Assembly (NCBI GenBank): GCA_004335635.1
Contig: QAXH01006322.1
Span: 1-25,923 of the forward strand
Source: Chloromonas sp. AAM2
Lineage: Eukaryota > Chlorophyta > Chlorophyceae > Chlamydomonadales > Chlamydomonadaceae
DNA length: 25,923 nt
Direction: 5' to 3'
Shown here: one piece after another, positions 1 to 9,608 of the stretch
Position numbering within the stretch: the first letter of the stretch is position 1
Layout of the letters: every line of letters starts with the position of its first letter
Translations under genes and position numbers: made by a program
Notes under the pieces: model-generated
Database searches by the model: none
The model's input: only the letters and a program-made list of their open reading frames with translations
Told to the model about the DNA's origin: nothing

Positions 1-1383
1 CCACACAGACAGAGCGGCTCCGTCAGCAGGTGGCGCCACCATACGTGCCATACTACATATACAGTATGCATGTGTTCCACATTTGGCATGCTTATCCAAC
101 CCACATCGCTGTTGATCCTGTAAGCAAAATCGTACTAGCTCGTGTGATGTTCACCAGCCTAGTAGTCAAACCGCTTCATCGAGCATTTTGTTTGCCTCTA
201 CAACTGCTATAATGACTCCTGAGGATGTGTGCGACATGGCAGTGGTTTGTGACAGAGGTCAATGCGCTGGATTCAACCAAGCTTCATGTGATCTCGCGTT
301 GCATTTGCATCCGTCAATGATCGCTTACTCGTTGTGCGTGCTGCTGTGCATGCTCTCATTCCCATTCTCATGCACTTGTAGCCAGGATCAAGAGATCAAT
401 GTCAGTGACTTGGCATTGAGAGTGCCTTCGGGCACCAAGCACTGGTTGTCATAGAATCGACCTTGGTGTCGTGCCCTGAGTAGCCTTGTGTGCCGTCTCA
501 AAAGACTGAGCTTGCAGGAGCAAAGCCTCGTGTGTTGTGCACCTGCACCTAGTAGGGCAAGGCAGTGTCACCTTAGAAGGCCGCCAAACCATCCACAGCA
601 CAAAAGGGCAAGGCAATGGCGCTCAAGGCCGGCCAGGCTGCTGGTGGATTGAGATGGGCGAGTCGTGCACTTGCCTGCAGGCGTGCTAGTGGTGTGCACT
701 CCCACCTTCAAATATTCAGCGATCATGAGCATGCACCACATACTACCCAAGCCTACATGAGAGGCATTGCTATCGTTTTGTTGCCACAGAAGTTTGCGCA
801 AGCTTCCATGCACAGCCACTGCCCACTGATCATTGCAGCACGCACAGGGCGGGCCTGCGGCATTGGCAACATAACTAATCACAGCATGTACCGTATTATC
901 CCTTTACCTTGGTGATTCGATGGTGATGAGGCCATCACCAAGTTCCTCTTTTACCATTTTGGGCCGGCCACATCACCAAGTTGGGGAAAAACGGCCATTG
1001 TGCACTTTTCGCGAAAATCTGTGTGTGATTGGATCGACCCTTCATGGCATGGGCAAGACGCCATAGGCCAGATGCCATGACCATAACGTAGGCCAGACTC
1101 CTGGCCTTAGGCCAGGCGCAGCTGCGACTTGGCAAAGCCATTTTAAACCGTCACCAAGTTGACGATTTTTTACCAGTTTGCCTGGCGCCCATCACCAAGT
1201 TGTAAAATGTTTTGTGTGTGTGACCGTTTTACGGTTGCCAGTGTCAACTGTCGGTGCAGCTCGGCGCCATCAAACACAGCCAGCCATCGCCATACCGTTA
1301 ACATTCTTCCCCGACGCTTCACCTGCTGTTGACACTCATTCAACCCTAATCGGGCAGTGACCGCAAAGCACATTGGTCTTGCC
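1..1383. other. Non-coding region upstream of the HMG-box gene
   Basis: I see no convincing gene here. The open frames are short and overlap on both strands. None shows a recognisable domain or a splice-linked continuation. The right part (about 900-1210) holds a repeated 11-mer, described separately. The last few hundred bases before 1384 must contain the promoter and 5' leader of the HMG-box gene, but I see no clear TATA box. An exon of a gene starting to the left of the window cannot be excluded. Confidence 0.5.
906..1201. repeat. Cluster of ATCACCAAGTT 11-mers upstream of the HMG gene
   Basis: ATCACCAAGTT occurs at 934-944, 972-982 and 1191-1201. A one-mismatch copy (GTCACCAAGTT) lies at 1150-1160, and a near-inverted copy (ACCTTGGTGAT) at 906-916. 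Several copies are followed within about 20 bases by T- or A-rich runs. The cluster ends about 180 bp before the HMG-box start codon, so it could be a regulatory array. It could equally be the remains of a non-autonomous mobile element with subterminal repeats. The copies are visible in the sequence; the function is not. Confidence 0.6.
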
Positions 1384-2308
1384 ATGTTGCGTTCGCTACT
1401 TTTTGTAGCAGCCGCTGCGCACAGGGCTGATGCCGTCGCCACCACAAGCAGCCTTCGTCAGTGGCGCGGGTTGTCACAGTTGCCTCCCGCTCAATCGGCA
1501 GTCTTTGCGGGATCAGCAGTTGTGCAGCGCGCACTCTTTTCAAATGCTCAGGCTAGGTTTGGCCAGGCGAGCCTGGTTGCAGCCGGAGCAAGCTTTGGTG
1601 ATGCAAGGGCTGTCTCAAGCAAGTCCGATGGCAGCACAGCCAGATCAGGCTACAACTTATACGTGAGCCAGCAATATCGTGCAATTCGACAGGAGATGGC
1701 TGACCCCAAAGACAGCAAGGGGATCATGAAAGAATTGGGCAGGCGATGGACGGCCATGACTGATGCAGAGAAGCTGGTTTACAACCAGCAGGTCCCAGCC
1801 AAGGACACGAAGCATTCAAGCACCAAGTCGAGCACCAAGTCAAGCACCAAGTCAAGCAAGCTGACTGGCTACCAACTGTTTACAAAGGAGGCGCACCCTT
1901 TGTACAGGGAGAAGGTGTGTGTGCATGTCTACGCAGCAGTCGTAGCTTGCTGTTGATGCTGCATCTCAGACCAAAACAAATTCTGCCAGTTCTGAGACAT
2001 ATTGTGTGGTCTGTGACGGTGCCAGGAGTCCAGCCAAATTGTGCACTGGCCTGTGTGCACAGTGAGAATGAAATCACTAGAATCGTCCTACATCTTTTTT
2101 TCTGCATCGTCTTTGCTAGTGTGTGAGATTTGAGTTATGCCTCACATTGCGCACGAGTTTAACCGGTTCAAACGCCTTGTTGCTATTGCAGGAGCCTCAT
2201 CTTAATAGCCAGGAGATCAATAAACTTGTTAGTGCCGGGTGGAAGGAGCTCACTAATGCGCAGAAGGAGCAATACAAAGCCGCAGCGGATCGCATAACAG
2301 GCAAATGA
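1384..2308 (+). CDS. Two-box HMG protein, probably mitochondrial or plastid nucleoid (TFAM/ABF2-like)
   Basis: Two exons, 1384-1914 and 2192-2308, join in phase 0 across a GT-AG intron of 277 nt and give 215 residues. ATG 1384 is the first in-frame ATG. The first 80 or so residues are rich in Ala, Ser and Arg and nearly lack acidic residues until about residue 70, as expected for an organelle-targeting peptide. Box 1 spans about residues 88-137 (SGYNLYVSQQY, then GRRWTAMTDAEK). A basic Ser/Thr/Lys linker follows at 138-158. Box 2 runs from about 160 to 212 (TGYQLFTKEAHPLYREK, then GWKELTNAQKEQY) and is rebuilt across the splice junction. Tandem HMG boxes behind a targeting sequence resemble TFAM and yeast Abf2, which bend and package mitochondrial DNA. 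The domains are clear. The organelle assignment is inferred, and a nuclear HMGB protein is the alternative. Confidence 0.85.
1816..1860 (+). repeat. 12-bp tandem repeat coding the HMG linker
   Basis: The unit TCAAGCACCAAG occurs three times (second copy with one change) plus a partial fourth, all in frame. It encodes the Ser-Ser-Thr-Lys repeats between the two HMG boxes. Because the unit is a multiple of three, copy-number change would lengthen or shorten the linker without a frameshift. Confidence 0.85.
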
Positions 2309-3389
2309 GGCATAACAGGCCAGGTTTCCATGTGGCAACAGTGTGACTTCTGTGCTCAGAGAATTTGGTCGCATCTCCTGGTTTCCTCGATTACGGTATC
2401 CATGTCGTCATCCAGTCGTCTTTACGTCAGCGTTGTTGTTGTTGGTCCAAGCGTTGATCGCCATGCCTAGCCCGATGCTCTCAATGGATACCAGTAGTCC
2501 CAACCCGAAAAAGACGAGGTTGCCTTTTTCACATCAGACTGTTTTAGGTACATTTTGTTTACCTAATTAAACGAGGCTCATTCCTCTCCTGTTCGCATGT
2601 TGGGCTGTAACCTCGCCTTGACTGGATTGGTGGCCCAAGGACTTTCTCCATATTTCTCTTCACCACATGGTCAATGTCGCCTCATGGCACTGAACCCTTG
2701 TGATATGCAAACTTGTCAGTCATGTTGGTGCATATCTGCTGCCCGTAAGGTATTGCACATAGGTACATGCATTACAACTGGTAGTCAACAGAAGTTTTAA
2801 AACAGCAATTACAAGAACCAGCCTTTCTGTGTCACATGTGTGCACGCTACGTCGGTTGCAATTTGCGCAAACAGTTGATGTTTGCGTTGGACGTGCTTCA
2901 TGGTGTGCACTCCCTCCTTGTAAGGAGCACAGGACTACACCCTGCTATGTGGCAGTTGGACAGCCAGGCCAGGACATGCGCGCTTGTCATACCATCTACT
3001 GGCCAAGCACGTACAATGTCCCACGCCCTGCCAGCTCTCACCCTCTCACAAAGAGTACGCCCATGCATGCATGGTGTGTACATGTAGCAAAACACCTCTT
3101 CTGCCTCTGGTACCAGCCGCCTCGTGCTTCACCTTTCCTTCCTATGCTTTGTCTCCTGCACCATATGCTTGGAGTCAGGCGGGATCACAGGCAACAAGTA
3201 GCAGCGGCCAGCGCACACGGCCAGCACACATCTTGCTCACCCACTGCAGGTGGTAGCTGACAAGCCATTACTAAACTGTTGCCTGGCAAGCACACAGCAC
3301 GTGACAGGCATGCATAGGCAGAGCTCCTATGCTATGTGCATGCCAGGCATGCCCAGGTGGTCTTGAAACGCACGTAGACCGTGCTCAGG
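2309..3389. other. Convergent intergenic region, no gene seen
   Basis: This stretch lies between the 3' ends of the HMG-box gene (+) and the large Pro/Gln-rich gene (-), so it should hold both 3' UTRs. The longest open frame (2829-3260 +) has no domain and an arbitrary composition rich in Cys, His and Pro. A TGTAA, the poly(A) signal used by many green algae, occurs near 2606. It is too short a match to call. Confidence 0.5.
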
Positions 3390-6300
3390 TCAGCCGCACA
3401 GGAGGTTCATCAGCTCATCCACCTCTGCATCCGTTGCTGACTGGTTTGCCTGAGGAGCAGCAGGGGCGGCCGCTACAATGCCGCGCAAGGCAGCGTGATT
3501 GCCAGGCAGTGCGTGCGCTGGAGCGGGGACGGGCGGTGATGGTGCTGGCACGTAAGTGGGCCGTGGTGGCTGCTGAAGGGGTGCCTGCTGCAGCATTACT
3601 GGTCTGGCTGGTGGCTGGGCTGGCTGTGGGCCAGCTGAGGTGCTGGTGTGATGCAGCATCACTGGCCGCATGGGCGCAGGGTAGGCCTGGTGCAGAAGCG
3701 CGGTTGGCACGTTTACTGAGTTGCCCAAGCCGTTGTTGCCATTGGTGGGCAGATGCTGTGGCCTGACAGCCTGAGGGTGCTGCTGACCGGGGAAACTCTG
3801 TTGCGGATAGGACGGCTGCTGAGGGTTCAAAAGTGGGTTGTTGCCGAAACGTTGAGCAGCAGCAGGCGCCACCAACGGACGAGTAGCATTTGCTGCTTGA
3901 GTGGTTACGTGCGCTGCATAGGGCTGCTGGAAAGTAGGCACATTGTATTGCTTGTACAGCCCGTCACTAGATGTTGTTGATGGTGCAGCTGCAGATGGAG
4001 GTGGTGAGGGCGTGTAGGGCTGTGGCACTTGGGGAACGTTTTGTGGATAGGCTTGCGGTTTGGCAGGGAAGTACTGCTCTTGCATAGGCTGCTGATATCG
4101 TGCCTGAGGCATGGCTGGTTCAGGCGGGTGGGGACTTCCAGCATTGAAGTACCTAGGATCAGCGGTTGAATTGTAGCCAGCACCAGCACCAGGATGCACA
4201 ACATTAAGCGGGGATGGTGGTTTGTTGGAAACCACCGCAGGCATATGTGCCGTGGTAGGGCTCGGGAGGGGCACGGCGGGACGTGCAACAACAGCCGCTT
4301 TTGCGGACAAATCTTGGATTGGTGAGCTTGGCGTGCCACCACTGCTGGTGCGTGGCATGGGTGGTGGCTGGACAATGCCGGGTGGCTGCTGGTATACAGG
4401 GCGTGCTGGCTGAATGGGTTGTTGAGGTGGCTTAGGCACAGGTGCCATATGCGACTGCTGATATGGCGGGATTACTGGCATCGCAGCAGGGGCATCATTG
4501 CGTGGTGTTATTTGGAGAGGCATGGGAGGAGGCTGACCATAGCTGGCGTGGGGCTGAGCAGGCGGTTTCAAGTAGGCTGGTAAAGACGTTGTGTCAGAGC
4601 CACTATCCTCGTCACTGTCGGTTTCTATGCCGGCCATGGCCAGCAGCTGCTGGTGTGTGAATCTGCAGGCAGACACACACACGAGGCACACTCATGTACA
4701 CAAACTCTTACATCTATGGGCTAGCCTGTGGGCTACACACTCTCACAGCTATGGCTCAATAACAAGAATATGGCTGTTGATCACCTACGAAAGAAGTTAC
4801 GCAATGAATTCAAATACTTCACTTGACAAGAGTTCAATTCGCTATTACTAAAATCATTATTATTATTATGATGATGATCGTTCGCATAGCAGGCGCTGCC
4901 AGTTGTTTGTTGCTGGCATAAGCAGAACCGAGTTGTCTTTGCTGACATACGATCTGCGGCTGCCAAACAACCTCACACACGACTACACGGCTCAGTGACC
5001 CACCTGGCTGCTTTGGCTGGTATTTCAGCACGGCTAGGAGCAAGGGCCGGGGTAGCTTGATGATGCATTGCATGAGAAAAACGAAATGGTGCTTGTGGCG
5101 GCTGGCTGGCGCCTGCATCTGGAAAACGGTCCAGCTGCTCCGCTTCACTATCCCCATTCTCATCGGACTCATTGGCTGAACTTATCGCTCCACGAATCGT
5201 GACGGCTGTATCACGTGACACTTCTTCTGGAACCTTCTCCAGCAGTTCAAAAGCGTTTGCTGTCCGTTTCTCCACGTCGGCTGCCGCCTTCTGTGCTCGA
5301 GCTGCTGCCGCAGCTGTAGGGCCAACAGCAGCTGCTTTCTTCGCCTTCAATGCTGCAGCCTTGGACGCTTTTTCATCAACATAATCAGCTCCAACTATTG
5401 GCCCTGGTGCAGGCTTGCTAATACCAACGCTAGGCCTTCCATGCGAGGGACCATCCCCTCCACTTCCATCCCAGGTTGTGTCTCCACTAATGCGTGTGCG
5501 CGTCCCCTGGGCAAGCGGCGTGGACGTTTTGTACTGTGAAATCAGGTTATCAAAAGTCGGTTTAGAGGCTGCAGCGGCTTGTGCAATGCGTGCGTTTGTC
5601 AAAGAGTGGGCAGCGGGAGCGGATAAAAGGCTGGGGGGCCAGTTGCTCATGGCAGAGGAACGGGAAGCGGAATCCACGGCATTCTGCAGCAGGGGCGCCA
5701 GCTGATCGTTTTGCTCGTTGATCGAAAAGCGCTTCAGAATCTGCAGCAGCAGGCACGTGCAAAAATTGTTCGCACCCGCACGCAAAGACGCGCAGATAAA
5801 TCCATCCCAATTACAGGCTCAGAAGAACTAAGCGCAAAGAGTGGCACAACAGAAGCCTAGAGAACGAAGATGTGATGGACACACACAGCAGGCCTGCACA
5901 GGGCATGCATCATTTGCATGTCAAATCCCTACCCCTCTATGAACTCGACTGGTTTGACTTACATCAAGAGACGCAAGCGCAAAGGCGTTTCTGGTGGGTG
6001 GCTGCAGCAAGCGCTGCAAGACTGCAAACACTGGCTTGCTCTGGTTATGCTGCAGCGCCACGTCCTGATTGGCAAGAGTGGGTGGGAAGGGCAGTGCGGG
6101 GTAGGTGCTACTGGGCGCCTCGGCAATGCGCACAGCCACGGCGGCCAACTGACGCAGCTTCAGCACAACCCACTCGGATTGTGTCTGTGTGCACAAGACA
6201 AGCACCACGGACACAGAAATCCCTGTTACTGTTGTTGTTGTTGTTGTCTTTTTACATCCGCGTCGATGCGCGCAATGCGCATGAGGGATGTGTCCCGCAA

Positions 6301-9059
6301 CTCAGGGACAAAAAAACTCTGTTGATGCACACAAGTAGTGCACATGCAGTACTCAACGTTTACTGGCCCGTGATGCACCCGCATCAAACATGCAAAAAGC
6401 AACAAATCATCTCTTGGCTGGCGCCGCCTGCATTACATGGTGCATTGTGAAGTCCACTGAAAATTTCAGGCACCATAAAAGCACACGCAATTTCACGCAA
6501 GTATGCAGCGGCAGGCCGCACCATTACCATGGGTGACATCAAGCACCACTTACAAAAAAGAAGGGATCTGTATTGAAAATGTAGTGCTCATCCACCAGGT
6601 CAGCTTTGCTCACGCCACTCTCCACCAATCTCCGGTTGGACCAGTAAGTCAGTTTCTCTGCACGGCAGGCAGTCATGCACCCACATGTCTGCTGAACGCA
6701 GCGTGATCTGTAATGATTCAGCAGCGCCTACCATTAAGGTGTCATTCAGCTGGTGCTGATTTCATTGGACAATCTAACCTGCAGATGACCTGGGAAGTGA
6801 CAAGGCTGATGTTTTTAGCTGCTGGAACCAGTGCGAAGGATTGAGGGTTTGCCCTTGTAGCCTGGATGCCCAGTGCACAGTCACAAAGCACGCAACACAG
6901 TTCGCGCCCGGGCTCCGAAAAATCTTTTTTTCTTTTTCTTTTTTGATGCCAGGTGAAAACAGCTAAAAACCTTCCGTCATCTCCGATTCGTGCGCAAAGC
7001 GATGCAGCATTGCAAGCTTCTCTGCAATGCAAGCTTTTTTTCCTCTCTGCCGGCTTCAAGTGCAAACCCACCAACAAAGGCCTTCAAGCACCGGTGGCGG
7101 CCATGATTCATCTTGGCTATCTCCACAGGGCAGCTGATGATGGCCAGTGACACAGCCTGGCGGTACATCTGAGTGCCGTTGTTGGAAGGAAAAACAGTGC
7201 AAACTGCCAGGCCAAGGGCTAGAAGCTCCATGAGCTCCTCGCCATCAATACCAGGCAACTGACTACGCTCTGACATGCCACGTACACTATCCAGTAACGG
7301 GGTCCATAGCAGGGCGTCATTGCCCAGACCAACACCCAGCTTTGCACGAAAGCTTCCTGGTGCAATGGCGCCGGCTTGAATTGTGTCAGCAGCATCTGGA
7401 GTATCTGCGCGGGATAGGTGGGAGGGGCTGATGCTGAGCGGGTTGGTTATGGGGCTCTGTTCGCTGTCCAATGATGCATTTCCGTTTCCGACAGCGATGT
7501 GAGCGGTTTTGTTACCAGACACAGTGCGTGAGGCTGTAGCAGGTGGTTTAACTGCAGGGGTTGCAGCGGGCAAGCTGGGCCAATGCTCTTCACCACTGCC
7601 CAGAGGCTGGTCTGAAGCGGCAGCAGGGTGTGCTGCCAAGGGTTGGTTTGCAAAGGCCGAGGGGACATGTGCGGATCCGCCGCCGAGGCTGGGAAAATCT
7701 AGTGCAGCTTGTGCGGCTGCTTGCTGCTGCGTGAGGTATTGATATCCTGCCTGCAAGATAGCTTCAATGCCTGAAGCATAGACTGCGTAGACTGTTTCCG
7801 CTGCCAAGGTTTCACACCCAGGTCGCACAGAGCTGCCACCTGGCGCCAATGCAATGCTAATGCTATTCTGCACAAGCCAAGCCAAGCACAGTAGCAACAA
7901 CAGCAAGTTGTTGTGAATCCTCTGCATAACATTGATGGCCTGGGCAAACAGCACATGAAAACGTACACGAGGGACTCATGCCGGCATTGGAGTGACATGT
8001 GTGGCAATGATCTAGCTATTTGATTGTGTGGCTTCAAATCATACCTGGTTAATCCCGTTAGGGTTGCTTTGATACGCTTTGAGGGCAACAGTCAGCAGCT
8101 GCTGTGCACGCAGCATCACCTGCGAGCAAACACAACAGTTACTGAACATTCATGATTTACCAAATAGCCATGCGGCACCGACATACCAGCCTGCTTGTGC
8201 ATGGAATGGCAGGCAGCTTGTTATCAGCTGTTGCAGCTTGGCATGCAATATCAGGACGTGTGTCATCCCACATGCAAACCTGGCTACCAGGTAATTGGAC
8301 ACCTACAAAGTCGTTTTTGCACTCCAGGAAAGCGTTGTGCTGCAGTACGCGGGCTATTGTGATAGCATGGGACGGGTCCTCCTGGGCTTGTTGAAGCCAT
8401 TCATGAGCAGCCTGCATGTGCGCATGCATGCACAGGTGCTGCAGTTACGTCAGTGTATTGCATCGGGATGGGCACCGCCCTGATCTGCCCTGAAAAGAAA
8501 CCGAGCTGGGCAAACAAAGCAGGAAGGAGCAGCCGAAGGCAGGCATAACAAAAAGCAAGCCGCCGAGGCTAACAGACTGACGATTTTTGTCAAACCAGCA
8601 GGGCCTTGCACGTGTGATGAGTGGGTTCTTCTAACTCTGCTCCAATGCCTTGTGTTGATCATCTTCACCCTGAACGTCTGGACTCTTTTACAGGATAGGC
8701 ACTGGGCTAACAGGTTGTCTAGGGTAACAAGTTGCTTGGCTGGATCCATGCAAGTGCTCCCTTGCCCGCCGTTCTGTGCATGCTTTTCGCACCTCTAAAA
8801 CAATAAGATGAGCCCCATCCAAGGGCAGTTTGTATTCGAGCGCTGTTCCAGAGCAGCCTGATCGCGCAGAGATGATTGAAAGGGCCAGGCACAGCTGCAC
8901 CTGTGTACCAGAGACGACGGATGCATGCAAGCGGCAGTCAACAGCAGATCGAGCGTATGCGGGACGTGCTTGCGCGTAACTGTATTAAGTGATGGCATGC
9001 TGCGTGCATGACTGCCTAGATCCGCCTCCATGCCCTACCTCGGCCGATTGGGTGCTCAT
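3390..9059 (-). CDS. Large unknown protein with a Pro/Gln-rich disordered tail, ten exons
   Basis: Proposed minus-strand exons: 9059-9039, 8900-8793, 8734-8669 (weak AAG acceptor), 8411-8280, 8119-8045, 7939-7072, 6657-6554, 6184-5963, 5740-5004 and 4662-3390. All phases agree and give about 1201 residues. The N-terminal 130 or so residues look like amphipathic helices, faintly recalling HEAT/importin-type repeats (for example AAHEWLQQAQEDPSHAITIA). The middle holds a helical stretch, the short motifs DFPSLGG and HWPSLPA, and GIDGEELMELLALGLAV. Residues about 425-532 look globular (KLTYWSNRRLVESGVSK; LRQLAAVAVRIAEAPSSTYP). An Ala/Lys-rich segment follows, then an acidic TDSDEDSGSD. The last 400 residues are Pro/Gln/Ala-rich and end in DELMNLLCG. 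I do not recognise the family. A Leu-rich stretch early in exon 6 might be an unspliced mini-intron. The gene is well supported; the function is unknown. Confidence 0.7.
4854..4879. repeat. ATT/ATG microsatellite in an intron
   Basis: ATT units pass directly into ATG units. The run lies inside the last intron (4663-5003) of the large minus-strand gene. Confidence 0.8.
6231..6247. repeat. GTT microsatellite in an intron
   Basis: A short GTT run lies in the intron 6185-6553 of the large minus-strand gene. Confidence 0.7.
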
Positions 9060-9608
9060 CTTGGCGCGGGACCAGACCACGCATGCTGCTGTGGCCAGCG
9101 CCACATCCAGATTGGTTACTGTATCCAGATTGGCCATCTAACCTCAAATTTTCTTTTTGGCAAGCCAAGAAAACCTTGCGGCGTTTGAGGCCGCAGGGCG
9201 CGAGAGCCGTACGCAACTTGTGTAATGGAAGTTATTGGCCCGGTACAAACCTCCTGAATTCAACAGTTACGTTGTGTTGTCAGCGCTGCCTTGTTTGTTT
9301 TGAAAACAACCTCTCCTTAGCTGTTGAAAATCAAGCAGTGTACTCTGAGAGAAGCATCTTGGCTGTGTACGTTGGGCGCAGGCACGCTCAGCAAGCATCC
9401 CAAGAGAAAAATCCAGTGACTCATCAAACTGTTACAAACCGATCTCACTTTCCACGTGATGTGAGAAACCTTCATCTTGTTCCCCTCGGCTTGCATGGCA
9501 TTACTTTTTCATCAAGAGCCCCTGATGCCAGAATGACCAGAATGGCCATGGCTTAATCGGCTGACAGCTCGGGCCATAGCCTGTCGAGGGCTAGCAGCTG
9601 GGGCCACC
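9060..9608. promoter_or_regulatory. Head-to-head intergenic region with two CCAAT boxes
   Basis: This 549-bp gap separates the start codons of the large minus-strand gene (9059) and VPS22 (9609), so it probably serves both as a promoter. Read on the minus strand, it has two CCAAT pentamers at 9115-9111 and 9133-9129, each inside the same CCAATCTGG nonamer and 18 bp apart. They lie about 50-75 bp upstream of the minus-strand ATG. CCAAT boxes are known NF-Y sites in eukaryotes. Whether these act here is inference. An open frame at 9083-9556 (+) covers the region but shows no domain. Confidence 0.45.

Noticed and set aside
2604..2612. TGTAA poly(A) signal after the HMG gene
   Set aside because: A five-base motif about 300 bp past the stop is expected by chance, and other genes in the window lack one at a consistent distance.
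2829..3260. 143-codon open frame on the + strand
   Set aside because: No domain, no splice-linked continuation, and a composition like translated CA/TG-rich non-coding DNA.
5872..6450. 192-codon open frame on the + strand
   Set aside because: It is antisense to exon 8 (6184-5963) of the large minus-strand gene, which has good splice sites and matching phase.
9083..9556. 157-codon open frame between the divergent genes
   Set aside because: It begins about 20 bp upstream of the minus-strand start codon, over the CCAAT boxes, and shows no recognisable motif.
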